From positions 9,248,616 to 9,312,615 of the forward strand of contig NC_068338.1 of assembly GCF_014633365.1 (NCBI RefSeq): a DNA stretch of 64,000 nt, written 5' to 3'. A program made the translations under genes and the position numbers. Of the stretch, positions 24,230-36,300 are shown in pieces. Position 1 is the stretch's first letter, and every line of letters begins with the position of its first letter. Origin of the DNA: Diospyros lotus (lineage: Eukaryota > Streptophyta > Magnoliopsida > Ericales > Ebenaceae). The notes beneath the pieces are model-generated. The model was not told the origin of the DNA, did not search any database, and was given only the letters and a program-made list of their open reading frames with translations.

Positions 24230-24258
24230 ATATAAGTTTTTTTTTTTTTTTTTTTTTT
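24230..24258. repeat. Poly(T) tract
   Basis: An almost pure T run interrupts the element between the integrase and RT remnants. It may be simple slippage in an AT-rich stretch. Confidence 0.6.
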
Positions 24259-24486
24259 GTTTATGATGTTTCTATTTGAGATAAGAAGATTGTAAATTGA
24301 CATTCATTCTAAATAAATGATCTAATCCTTATTTCTTTAAAAAGATCTTCTATGATCTCATTACCTTGCACATATTTTCTCTTAGAAAATATGATTCTCT
24401 TTCTTCATAAGATATATTAGCATATTGTCCTTTGATAGATTTGATTCTTTTGATCTAATGAGAATTTTTCAGATTTTTATCCTAAT

Positions 24487-24745
24487 TCTTCATCACCACC
24501 CTCCATAGGTTTTGGAAATTCAACACTCACATAATTAACTATAACTAGAATAGATTCTTCTACCTTTAGAGTCATATTATTAAATACTCTATATGCTTTA
24601 TCTTGAGTAGAATATCCTAAGAAAATTCTTTCATCACTCTAAACATCAAATCTTTCCTAAAGAGTTTTTACCATTGTTAAGGATAAAACATGTACTACCA
24701 AAAACATGAAAATATGAAATCTTTGGTTTCCTTTGTTTTGAGACA
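24487..24745 (-). pseudogene. Copia integrase C-terminal remnant
   Basis: The minus strand reads SDERIFLGYSTQDKAYRVFN followed by NMTLKVEESI, the well-known segment after the copia integrase core. Upstream of it is a FHIFMFLVVHVL-type stretch in shifted frame, matching HVFGCTCFIL. The integrase catalytic core itself was not seen; the span from here to gag has lost it. Confidence 0.7.
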
Positions 24746-25232
24746 AAATACTTCACATAAATTGACATTAAAGCATACTGTATGTCTCATTTGTTTTTAT
24801 ACATGTAACCTTACAAGAATTAGCATCAATGCATTTATTATGATTCATATCACATAATCGGTAACAATGATCAAGATATGTTTAAGGCCATTTACCACAA
24901 ACACATTTTTCAGCACATATCAACAAATGTTATTCTCCCCCTTAGTCAATGCATATATCACAACACTATAACTCTCTTAATTTTAGAAATCAATATAAGT
25001 TTTCAACAAAATCATAAAGCCACACTTATAACTCAAGATCATCAAAACTTATAAACAGAGAGTTTAGGGAAAGAAATATACCACCAAGGATGAAATTCAA
25101 ATATCTCTTACTCTTGGTTGGTAAGATAAGGAGTGATCTTCTTGTTCACTTCCTCTTTCCTTCATGCTTGATTCATCCATAAAGATTTTCCTTTGTGATA
25201 TATTTGGATGACAAGCAACCTGCAAAAGGAGA

Positions 25233-26495
25233 TCATCCACAAGCCTTTGGTGCCCAAACCACCTTGGGATCACCACTGTTAGCATAGAGCTCTTCCTTAG
25301 GAACCCAAATTTGTTTAAACCTATGTGGATTATTTCTTTTAAAACCTTTGTTTCTAAATTGATACCAATAACTAGGATGTGAAGCAGAGAATTTATGTTT
25401 CCTTTTTATGAAAATTGTTTGCTTCTTATCCTTTTGCACATTCCTCCTAAAATGAGAATTTTTAGGTATCAAAACATGCTTGGATCCTTGGGGTTTAATA
25501 TTGGAAACAGTATACACCTTAGTTCCCTTAGGAATCCATTTCAAATTAGGTCCAAAATATGATTTCCTTTTTAAAGGACAGTTGTATGCAATGTGACCTA
25601 ATTTACCACAATAAAAGCATTTAATTTCATGATAGGTGTGTAAATGTGAGTTCTTGGCTTTTGCTCTTGGACTATGAAAAATTTGAACACCTTTGTTATG
25701 ATTACAAGAATTTGAAATCTCTTCTTTTAAAATGGATTTCTCATTTAATGCACTGTTCGAGGATTTCAATTCAAATTCTTCCAAAGCATTTTCCTTTGAA
25801 AATTCTTTATTGGAAGCAAGAAAATATTCATTATTTGATCTCAATACTTCCAATTCATTTGACAGTAGATTTAATTTCTTTTGACACGATTTATTTTTCA
25901 AACAAAGCTTTTCAAAATTTTCATATAAATCATTAAAAGCATTCAATAACTCTTCATTTGAAAAAGTATCATGATCATCATTTTTAGCATTCAAAGAACT
26001 AGACTCATGGACATTTTCAATATCAATACTGTCATCAAAATCATAAGTAGAAGTAGAGGTTACCTCCTCTTCTTCTTGAGCTATGAAGCACGAGATGGGA
26101 TTTGAGCTTTCTTCTTCCTCTCTTTGTTGATGATTCAAGTGATTTTCATCCTGTAAATTTTCATTAACATGCTCACAAGATTTCTTAGTAAGATAAATTG
26201 AATCAAGAGTATTCAAAATATCTTTGGCATTATTTCACTTAGAAATTTTTGCATAAATATTTTCATGCAAAGCTTGATGCAAAATTTTCATGGCTTTGAT
26301 ATTTAAAACAAAATGATTTTTATCATCTTCACTCCAAATGCATTTTGGTTTTGAAACGAATCCTTTATCTACAATATACCACAAATTAAAATCAATGGAT
26401 TGCAAGTAAATACAAATTCTTTTTCTCCAAAAATCATAAAATGAGCTATCAAAATAAGGTGCCACATTAGTAGGATACCCTTCCTTAAGAGCCAT
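25233..26495 (-). pseudogene. gag: Copia gag polyprotein with one in-frame stop
   Basis: The ATG at 26493-26495 starts 42 bases after the primer site. The N-terminus (YFDSSFYDFWRKRICIYLQS, then DFNLWYIVDKGF) matches the copia gag/UBN2 region. One TGA at 26235-26237 interrupts the frame, which then continues unshifted to 25233. The middle part is acidic with an EEEE run and a Leu/Glu/Asn-rich coiled-coil-like stretch. A CCHC zinc knuckle lies at about 25572-25627 (CFYCGKLGHIAYNCPLKRK). The tail is basic and ends with WVPKE and VVWAPK motifs typical of the gag-protease junction. Apart from the stop it is well preserved, unlike pol. Confidence 0.8.
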
Positions 26496-26536
26496 GGATC
26501 TCTCCTCGGGTTGTTAGACCTTGAATTAAGGAGTTA

Positions 26537-26549
26537 GGCTCTGATACCA
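26537..26549 (-). promoter_or_regulatory. Primer-binding site for initiator Met-tRNA
   Basis: On the minus strand TGGTATCAGAGCC lies two bases inside the LTR at 26552-28156, the classic iMet primer site. It fixes the element's orientation as minus. Confidence 0.9.
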
Positions 26550-26551
26550 AT

Positions 26552-28156
26552 TGTTAGAACGGGAGGTGCTATGGCACACACCAAGAGGGGGGGTGAATTG
26601 GTATAATTAAAACTCTTGATAGAACTTGAAAACTTTTTGACCCAATTGAGGTTTTAGTGACTTAAAACATAGAACATATGAGATGATAAATGTAAAGCAA
26701 GAAGAATAAAAGACACAAAGGATTTATAGTGGTTCGGCTTAAACCAAGCCTAATCCACTACCTTAGCTCCCACTAAGGATTTTAAACCAATTCACTAAAA
26801 CCTCCTACTTACACAAGTAAGCCCTCTAGCTACACAAGCTAAGAAATACAACCTCCCAATTTAATGGGCCCTCTAGCTACTGCTAGGAAAAATACAACCT
26901 CCCAATTTAATGGGCCCTCTAGCTATTGCTAGGAAAAATACAAACAATCGAATAGAGAATCTAAGAGTACAACTCTTAGTTACAATGATCTCTCAAAAAT
27001 GATACAAGGCTTGAAGTAAATAATTACAAGTGAGGATCGAAGCCTTGAAGAGAGAAAATTAAAGCAAAGACGATTTTAAATACAAATGAGAATAACAGTA
27101 AGCTCAAATAATTTCATTCCCGTCCATTAGCCTTCTCTTGATCATCTATGACATGTATATATAAGTGTCCCACAAAGTTGAAGAGAAATATAGCCGTTTG
27201 GAGCCGTTGGGATTTGAAAAAATAGCCATTGGAGCTTTCTGCAAAAAGAAATAGTCGACAGAAGAAATGCATAGTTGACTTTTTACAAGTAAAGCAAGAA
27301 ATAGTCGACAGACAAAACGAATAGTCGACTATTTTATAACACAAATTTTCAATAGTCGACAGACACATTCCAATAGTCGACAGATGCAAAAATGTGAAGA
27401 AAATTTTGAAACTCATGAACAAAAATAGTCGACAGACCAAAAGGCATAGTCGACTATCCTTACTCGATAGTCGACAGATGCTAAAATAGTCGACAGATGC
27501 CTTGAATAGTCGACTATTTTTCAGGCATAGTCAACAAAATGAAAAACATAGTCGACTATCCTTTTGAAAAGATTGAAAATTTATCAAATCCTCATTTAAT
27601 TCTTTTGAATCCTCATTTTGATTATTTTGAAAGCAAGTTGAGATCATCAAAAGTATATTTTGAAACAAATCACTCTCAACAAGTAAGTTTTTCAAATCAC
27701 TCTCAACCATACTCAATATTTCTTCTATAAGTTTTCATATCTTGCTTCAAAACTTATATACTAAAAATTCATTTTCTCATTCATATAATCCACATAGTAG
27801 AAATTGATTTTCATATAGACATTTATTAAAACCATTCATTACCAAGAGATATTAGATATCAAAATACTAGGAGATAGTTTTCTAAAAATGAACACTTTCT
27901 AAAATGAACACACTTTCAAAAACATGTTCTAGTTGGTCTTTTGCCTTAGAATTATTTTGACCAACGATTTCAAGGAGATTCTTTTTAGATCTTAAAACTT
28001 GTTTATGCTAATCTCCAAATAATATAAAAGATCATAGATCATTTTAACAAAGCACTTTGAAATTGATTTTTGTTTCCAAACCATATGCTTTGATTGAGAA
28101 AAAAAATACATTTGAAATTTTTCATCATCAAAACTAAACATAAGAGTAAAATATCA
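26552..28156 (-). mobile_element. 5' LTR of Sirevirus-like element (1605 bp)
   Basis: A direct repeat of 20523-22146 with few differences by eye. The clearest is a short shortening of the GTCGAC array near 27510. Confidence 0.85.
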
Positions 28157-29151
28157 AAATTAATCAACTTATTCCTTCCCATTCATTCTCTTCCCAAAAT
28201 GCCGAGTTGTTACACTAAGTCTCTCCTACAAGCTATCTAAGTGTATTGCTATTGACCCTTTCCTAACGATAGCAGCTCACTCCTCTTCCGTAGGACCCCT
28301 CGAGTTCCATGAGTCGGCGATATAGAAAGATCGTGCAAAATGTTTAGAAGTTCTACCTCTTAAGCTCGAGGGCCTTATCCGTGGAGAGATGATAATATCA
28401 GTAGTGGGTCGCTTAGAAGCCATTTTACCTCGAAGGAGTTAAGTTTTTGGTGAGTAGAGTCCAAAGAATAAAAAAATCCAGGGTTGAGAATAGAAAAGAG
28501 TCTCCAAGACGATCGAGAGTCTTCGGGGAAAAAATGTGGCCCATTGGGAACCACTTCCTATTTATAGCCCAAGCCTTCAGTAGGCCAACTGTTGTGAGTC
28601 CTTAGAGACTCTCCCCCGATGAGTCATCGGGCACTCATATTTTTGTACTATTTCCTTTATCTTTTAGCCCAAGGTAAGAGTGGGGAGTTATTGTTGCGGG
28701 GTGCCCTAAATTTTTCTAAGTCTATGATTCATAGTTCCCTAGGTAGCCTCCAGGACGATAACTCCTAGGCCCCCCGAAGGGTCCTTTGGGAGCAGTCTGG
28801 CCTCGTTCATTTTGCTAAGTCTGAAGACACCCTTCGGGTCTCCCGAACGAAAAGCCATCTGGTGGCCCCAAATCCCTTTTCGAGTCTACCCAGGGACAAC
28901 CATTGGGACTAGCCCCGAAGACATCCCCAGACCCTCTGACCTCTCTTTGCATATGCTTCTCGATGCATCTTTTGGACCCATCCATGGGTCCCACATGTTC
29001 ATCTATAAATATTAGCCTCTTTGAAGGCAAATGGATCTTTCTCCCAACTCTCACGAGCCATTTGGATCTAACCCTGTCTCTCTCTAGAACTCATATGGAA
29101 TGCCCCTAACTAGTCTTCGGGACTTACGAAAGACATTACCTAACATATAGA
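28157..29151. other. Unclassified transposon-like flank with a possible minus-strand promoter
   Basis: GC-richer sequence with CCCGAAGAC/CTTCGGG motifs resumes at 33336-33720 on the far side of the inverted solo LTR, so both belong to one older element. A minus-strand TATAAATAGG at 28558-28567 lies about 135 bases before the small ORF at 28277-28423. Confidence 0.4.
28277..28423 (-). CDS. Small ORF of 48 codons behind a TATA-like box
   Basis: Starts MASKRPTTDIIISPRIRPSS and ends in PTEEE before a stop. It is basic and Ser/Arg-rich with an acidic end, with no recognised domain. The TATAAATAGG upstream is correctly spaced for a transcript. It may be the 5' exon of a retroelement-borne ORF, like the antisense ORF at 47.8 kb, or chance. 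Coding status is weak. Confidence 0.25.
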   Translation of the reverse strand: MASKRPTTDIIISPRIRPSSLRGRTSKHFARSFYIADSWNSRGPTEEE

Positions 29152-29479
29152 TGATATTTTACTCTTGGTAATAAAATAGTTTTGATAATGACTATATGAA
29201 AATCAATCTCTACTATATGGATTATATAAATGAAAAAATTGATCTTTAATAAATGAGTTTGAAACAAGGTATGAAAACCTATAGAAAAATATTGAGCATG
29301 GTTGAGTACAGTTAAATTCAAAATAAATATATTTTTGATAATCTCAACTTGCTTTCAAAAGAATCAAAATGAGAAGATGTTAAGTTTTCAATCGTTTCAA
29401 AAAGATAGTCGACTATGTAGATTCATTCTGTCGGCTATGCCTAAATATAGTCGACTATATTATAAGGATAATCGACTAT

Positions 29480-32263
29480 TGTAACACCCGGTGTAACCGG
29501 TGTTAAGAGAATAAAAAAGGAAGTAAGTAAACTTCCAAAAATACCCTTGAGAAGGTGATGGATCCTTGAGATTGAGAATGCCCATGAGAAGGGTATTTTG
29601 GTAATTTGGATAGAGAAATCCAATAAAGGGTATTTTGATAAATTAAAAATAATTCCTATGAAGAATTAGGTGTGTAAGTGAATAAAAATCCCAATTTGGT
29701 ATTTATGTGGAGATATATGGAATTAATAAATTCACAAAGAGTAATTGGGAATTTTGGAATTTAATTCCATAAAGGAAATTTAATTTTGAAATAGGGAAAA
29801 TGGTGGATATTAAATTATTTGAGGAGAATAATTATATTTTCCCTAAGTTGTGAATTAATGTGGTAATGCCACTTGGAGAGATGAGATTAAACTTGGAAGC
29901 CAAGGTTAGTGTCTTGTTGTGACACTTGGCATTTTGTGGTTCAAGTATAATTGGGTGAATTAAATAAATGCAAAAGTTATGATAATTGGTCTTGTAAGCA
30001 TTTAATAAGAGGCATGATTATATGGATTAAAGAAAATCCAAAAGAAAATGGTAAATGGTCACCATTAATGCCTTGGAAAATATGAGAGTTATTTAAATAC
30101 ATAAGAAAGTATTTATGTCTCTCAAATGTGATGTTGGAAATTAGTCCCATTAATTTAAATGGGAAAGAAATTATTTATGTCTCTCATGTGATGGTTATGA
30201 AAATAGTCCCATTAATTTAAATGGGAAAGAAAGGATAATTTCAAGGGATGAGATTAATTCTTGAAATGGGAAAGTGATCCAAGGGTTGCCATTAAATCTT
30301 GGAAGTTGGCATGGATTGCCAAATGGTGGAGAGATGTTAAAAGAGAAATGATTGGAAGGTGGAGATTTAATCTCCAAATTAAATCAAAGGCTAGGATTAA
30401 AACCTAGCAAAGCACATGGATTGTGCTTCCTTTGGATGGCTAAGATGTTGTCTTGTAAAGTGAGAAAAGATCCAATGGTGGACTTTAAACAAGACTTAAT
30501 GCCATGGATTGTGTTAGTTTGGATGGTGAGGATTTATTCTCACCAAATAAATCTAATGGCTAGGATGCATTCTTGAAATATGAGGGAACTAGTATAAAAT
30601 GGCAAGAAGTGAGGTCTTGGTTTCCTTTGGCCATTTGGAGAAAGAAATGAAGAAGAGAGAAAGAAGAAGAAAAAAAAAAGAGAAGAAGAAATCCAAGAAG
30701 CCTAAAGGTAAAGGTTTCTTAAATTTCTTGTATTTCTCATTTTTAAAGGATTTCTTTATAATCCTAGGCTTGTTTTTCATGTAAGGAGTTTGAGGAAATT
30801 AAAGGAAGTGATTTTGGAGGCTTGAAGTTGTTGGAAACTTGAAGATCCATGGAGTATGAGGTAAGGGGAAAGCCCCAAGTGGATGGTGGCTAGCATGACT
30901 TTTGTATGCATTTTAACATTTTGTGCTTGCTTTGCATATGCTTGTGTGTATGAGACTCATGGCCATGAAATTGTGTGTTGGGATGGGTGTGTTGAAGCCT
31001 TTAACCTTGAGGGTTGAGGTATTGGAACCCTAGGCACTTGCATATGGCATTAGCATCTATGTTGTTAATTTCCATACTTTATGTCATTGCACCCTTATTG
31101 AGCTCTTGGAGCTCATGAGGTTTATTTGACCTCTTGTAGGTATTGAAGCATGCTATGGAAGGGTTTGGCAAGAGAAAGAAGCTTGAGCATGAAGGCATTA
31201 ATTATTTTTCTCAAATGGTGTAATTTATGCTTAAATTGTATATGCTTTAAGTAAGGGTTTCTTAAGCCCAAAGTGTATTTTTGGAGTGTATATTCCTTGA
31301 AGGGTTGATTTTTCTTAGTGAATGAGATTGAGGCTTATGGCATGTTGAAGCCTAGGCAAAAACTTCCCTTTGGTATGATATGTTGTATGTTCATCAAGAG
31401 GTGGATTAGGCCTTAATTATGGAGAATTAGAGGCAAACCAAGATGAATGTGAATTTATTTATTTAAATTTAGTTTTTGGAAAATTTGGGGTTTTATAGCC
31501 CAAAGAAAAAAAAAAAGGGGGGAGAAAGAATGAGGGAACCAGCAGCTGGAAGCTGCTGGAAATCAGCAGCAGCAGGCTTCTGCCTGCGCGCGGGCTGCTG
31601 CGGCCGCGCGCGCGCGAGCAGGCGGCCGTGCCAGCGCGCGGGCGCGCGCGCGTGCGGCCGCGCCCGCATGCCGACGGGCGCGTGCGGGCGGCCGCGCGGC
31701 ATGCGCGGCCAGCCTGCGCAGCCAGCGCCAGCGGGGCCCCGCGCGGGCCCCGGGCGTGCCAGTGGGCCCCGCCGGCCAATTTTTTTTAAAAAATTGGAAT
31801 TTTGGGAGAAATAAGGGGCATTTCTTAATCGATTTTGGGCCCTGGAGGAATTTTCAAAATAAATGGAATTTCAGGCATTTTTGGAGAAAACGCCGAAATT
31901 TCGGGAAATTGAAAATGATGAGTTTTTCCTCCAAAAAAAAAAAAATTGGTGATCCATCAATGGATTGGTCTGGATGGTGATTTTGGAAGCCCGGTAAAAT
32001 TCTTCGATGGAAAGAATTAAATATATAAAAAAAAAAAAGGCGGTTGGGCGCTTGAAGGAGATTTTCTTTATAGCCAACGCGGTGTGGCTAAAGCCCAATT
32101 CTGCTAGCGAATCCTGGGATTCAGCGAAGGGAAGGACGAGCCTAGATCCCACCTAGGGCGTTTCGTCTTGAAACATGATCCACCCTTCGTCAAAGGCCGA
32201 GCAGGTGGACAATTCAGGTGATTGTTCACGAGTAACACCCGTAAGTGGGAGCGGGGCGTTACA
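29480..32263 (+). mobile_element. Solo LTR of the LARD family (2784 bp), target duplication ACTAT
   Basis: It runs from TGTAACACCCGGTGTAACCG to GCGGGGCGTTACA, with ACTAT at 29475-29479 and 32264-32268. It is collinear with the LTRs at 47929-50638 and 56531-59036, including the CCAATTTTTTT and GATCCATCAATGGATTGGT blocks and the AGTAACACCCGTAAGTGGG end. It is more diverged from those two than they are from each other. It landed inside the GTCGAC array of the inverted copia LTR. Confidence 0.9.
31560..31785. repeat. CpG-rich alternating GC island inside LTR
   Basis: About 220 bases of CGCGCG, GGCCGCG and CAGCAGC runs in an otherwise AT-rich LTR. Corresponding islands at 50040-50162 and 58449-58560 differ in length and sequence. 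The open frames of up to 112 codons here come from the absence of AT-rich stops and are not genes. Confidence 0.8.
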
Positions 32264-33335
32264 ACTATGCATAAGGATAGTCGACTATGCTTGTTCAATC
32301 TGTCGACTATATATGGCCTCTGTCGACTATTTTTCACTCTGTCGACTATCATGAAAGGATAGTCGACTATGAATTTTCTTCCGTCGACTATATTTGTTCA
32401 TGATTTTCAAAATCTTCTTCATATTTTTGTATCTGTCGACTATGTGTATGTGTCTATCAACTATGGGATATTTGTGTTAGAGATAGTCGACTATAATTTC
32501 TTGTCTGTCGACTATGCCTAGTTTTATTTGAAGAAATAGTCGACTAACCTATTTTATCTGTCGACTATATATTTCACAAAAACTTATAACGGCTAGTTTT
32601 TGGCGCATTTAATGCTCGCCCAACCACCCACAACAGTCCAAAATTCAAACTTACCCACCATCAACTATAAATAGGTGGTTGAAGACGCATTGAAGGTTGT
32701 TGAATACATTGAATATCTTGAACTACCGAGCTTTCACTGTTACATCGAGCATTTAATTTTTCTCTCTGTATTTTCATTTAAGAGGCTTTGATATCTCTCT
32801 GTTCCATTCATTTTAAGCATCGATCATTCATTTAAAGAGAGAGCTTGTAACTAAGAGTTGTACTCTTAGAATCTCTATTTCACGATTTCTGTATTTTTCC
32901 TAGCAGAAGTTAGAGGGCCCACTAAATTGGGAGGTTGTACGTTACCTAGTCAAGGACTAGAGGACCTGCTCATATTTAGTAGGGGGTTTGATAGTGAAGT
33001 TGGTTTTAAAATCTTTAGTGGGTAGCTAAGGTAGTGGACTAAGCTTGGAAAGTTGAACCACTATAAATCCGTGTCTTCTCTGCTTTCCATCTTTTCTTGC
33101 TTAGATTTGCATTTTTGCTCCTATTCACTTTGTTTATTCATTGATAAGATTTCAATTTTATTCTTCACAATACTAGAGTGTCTTTACACGGTTGACACCT
33201 CATCGTGCCATTTCAAAATCTTAAGGTTTAACGAATCCGTGGTCTTCATCGACGACATCTCTATTTTTCAAAAAAAAAATTAATTATACCAATTCACCCC
33301 CTCTTGGTGTGTGCTATATCAGTTCAATTCTATCA

Positions 33336-36300
33336 ATACATTGGACATAAGACATTCACATGCATATTCTTGTATATCACCTTTGGACTATTGTTTGAGT
33401 TAGGCATTGGAGGGCCCGTATGAGGGAGTCTCTCACATGCCTTTCTGACATCCCTTGTGCTCGTAGGCTAAGGCAAAGCCGTGATCTGCAAACGCTCATA
33501 TCCCCGAAGACTCTTTGGGGCATCCCACTATCGTCGTCCCGAAGACCCCATCTAGGCAAGCTATCGTGAAAGCCCCGGGAGCCTTTCTGGGCTCCAATTG
33601 TTTTGGCCTTCTAGGATTGCAACTCCGACCAGATCTAGACTCGATTGACTTGCCGTCAACGTCTTAGACCCTCAACTCCTATGAAGGATTCTACTTTGAG
33701 TGATCTAAGACAAATAAATATCATCGTGATAGTTTGACAACAAATGAAAAAAGTGTGAACGTCAATTGGCTTCTCAAATTTAGTTAGGTTTTAAAAAAAT
33801 TTAGTAATTAATAATTAGACTTTAACATTTAAAATTTAATATTAAATATTTATTAAATTAATTATAAAACAATATATTAGTGTCAACTTATTAAATTTGA
33901 AATCAATAAATTTATCTATCAATGTCATAATTAGAGTTGTGCAACCAATTTGGACTGGACCCAGACAAGAAAACTTTTAATTTAAAGATCGAATATCACC
34001 TCGCCGCCAAAGTGATATGGTCGCGTTTGGTCAAGTCTACTCTAAATTGATCTAGTAAATTAATTTTATTTTTATTTAATATAAATTTCAAATATACATA
34101 TACACATAAATATATACAAGGATTCGAGCAAAATTAACAAGAATTTAATATTTAATATTTGGTTAAACAAAACATCTGAACTTCAAATATATATATATAT
34201 ATATATCTATATATATATACACACACATTTGATTTTCAATTTGGACTAGACTTCATTGAAAATTAAAAATTATTATTTTTTAAAATAAAAATCAAAGCAA
34301 GATAAATTGATCTTGAACCGAATAAATATTTTTAAATTAATCTAATTCAATATTTTATTTTGTTGAAATTTGCACATCCTTACACCTAATTTAGTTTCCA
34401 TAATATTAATTTTCACACCCACAAAACTATAAATATTTCTTTAAAATACATCCTCACAAAATTATTAATGATTTTTAAAAATTATAAATATTTTAAAATA
34501 AATTTTTAATTAATAACTTAAGAATAATTTTATTAATTTTATAAATATCAAAATTAAATGCATCTATTATCAACTATTTAATTTTTACCCCAAAGTAAGA
34601 AAAGAAAAGAATAATGTTAGAAATTATAATTGATTATGTGATATTTTTTTATTAGAAAAGATTAAAAGTTTATATATTATTTTTTATTTAATATATTTGT
34701 TTTAATAAAAATGCAACGTATCATTATTGTCAATACTCCTAAAATTACTTTTAAAAAAGTGCAGTAATTTTCGACTTCAATGCCATCTGGTCACTGTTAA
34801 GGAAAGCAAGACAGCAGCAGCAACACAGATCACAATCCCTCCCTCCAGCTGTTAACAAGATCGTTCTGGAAAATTAACGTATGTGGTATCTCTACCGCGG
34901 CGGCGTTGTTATCTTATTCCCGTCCACTAATATAGTATTTGTCTGATATTAATAAATTGAGAGGAAAGCGTCGGTCCCATGAGGGGACTTACACACCCAC
35001 CCCCAAAACTCTGTCCAATGCGACTAACCTAACTGTAATTATATTATTTTAGTATTTTTAAAATATTTTTTTAAGATGTTAAGAAAAATAAAATAAATAT
35101 TTTCATGTTGTTTTGTGACTTTAAACATATTTCACTATAATTTTGTAACATTAAAAAATATTAAAATTATATTTTTCATCTTCAATTATTTTTAATTAAT
35201 TTTTTTAACCTTAATATGTTCTTCTATCATCATGCTAAAAGTTTTTCAATTTGTGATTACGTAATTGTATGTATTTATAAATATAGAGAGAGGAGGGGAG
35301 GGAAGAGTGCAATTTTGTTCACCCGTTAAAGATAACCCCCAGTCCTTTGGGGGTTATCTTTCACAGAGGGACAGTGAAAGATAACCCCCAAAGGACTGGG
35401 AGTTATCTTCACCCCGTTAAAGGGGTGAACAAAATCACACGGGGAATGACAATGATGATAATGATGAAATAGAAGAATTTTTATAAATTATTTATTTTTA
35501 ATTATTAAATTTTAATCTATAAATAATAAAATTTGTACTTATATTTACTAGATGGAGAAAAAATTATGTTTATATTTGATATGGATATTTTTGAAATTGC
35601 GTGATTATGAGTTATGGGTGGCCCAGCCGATCGGCTCAATCATTTGAAGCCCGGTCAGCTCAGGTTCGAAACTAGCAAGGATAGCTCGCATGTCACTTTA
35701 AATCAAATCCAGTTCGCGAAATGACGTGAACAACAAGTTATGTCTTCAGCTTCTCGTAAAGTTGCTAAGCTCACGTAATACAATAGGAGTGAGTTTATAA
35801 GAGATTCTCAATAGCCTAATTGGAGAAGGAGTCATCTTTCCCTATTTTAAACAAATCAAATCCATACTAAAGCGGAGTCTGTTCTTGATTAGAAGAAAAC
35901 AGATATGGAAATGTTATCAATGTGATAATATCTTCTTATTTTAGAAACTTATCTCAATTATAAACACCACACGATATAAATAGGAGTCGAAATTCATTAT
36001 ATAAAAAATAATAAACAATAACATACTATTACTCTACTAGAATAACTAGAGAAATAGTTATAGACTAGGTATCGTTTAGGCCAAATCACGTGAAAACTCA
36101 TTTGTATATTTTCTCTTCTCTTTTTTTTCTTTGAAATCGTATTTACTTTCTCAATGTGGGCAAACGAATTGTGATCAACCAATTCTTAATGTCGACAATA
36201 ATTAATTAAATAATTATTTTTATATTAAAAATTATATTTATAAATATATTCTTCTATATTTATTTTTTATTTTTTAAAAAAAATATTATTTTTCTATTTT

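Larger units (their letters stand above)
20523..28156 (-). mobile_element. Full-length but dead Ty1/copia element, Sirevirus-like
   Basis: Two long LTRs (20523-22146 and 26552-28156) bound an internal domain read on the minus strand. In that direction the order is iMet primer site, gag with zinc knuckle, integrase remnant, RT remnant, RNase H remnant, polypurine tract. Flanks are GAATT (20518-20522) and AAATT (28157-28161), a target duplication with one change. The LTRs look very similar by eye, while the coding region has lost protease and much of pol and is full of stops. The long LTRs, large gag and several polypurine-like tracts point to the SIRE/Maximus (Sirevirus) group; this is an inference. 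Confidence 0.85.
29152..33335 (+). mobile_element. Inverted solo LTR of the GTCGAC-array copia family, split by a nested solo LTR
   Basis: It begins TGATATTTTACTCTTGG, the complement of the Sirevirus-like LTR end. It finishes with ACCAATTCACCCCCTCTTGG ... TCTATCA, the complement of the LTR start. Flanks ATAGA (29147-29151) and ATACA (33336-33340) are a target duplication with one change. It carries the GTCGACTAT array on both sides of the 29480-32263 insertion. Without the insertion it is about 1.4 kb. It is on the opposite strand to the full-length relative. Confidence 0.75.

Noticed and set aside
31459..31814. Overlapping frames on both strands rich in Ala, Arg and Gly
   Set aside because: They come from the CpG-rich island in the LTR, where stop codons are rare.
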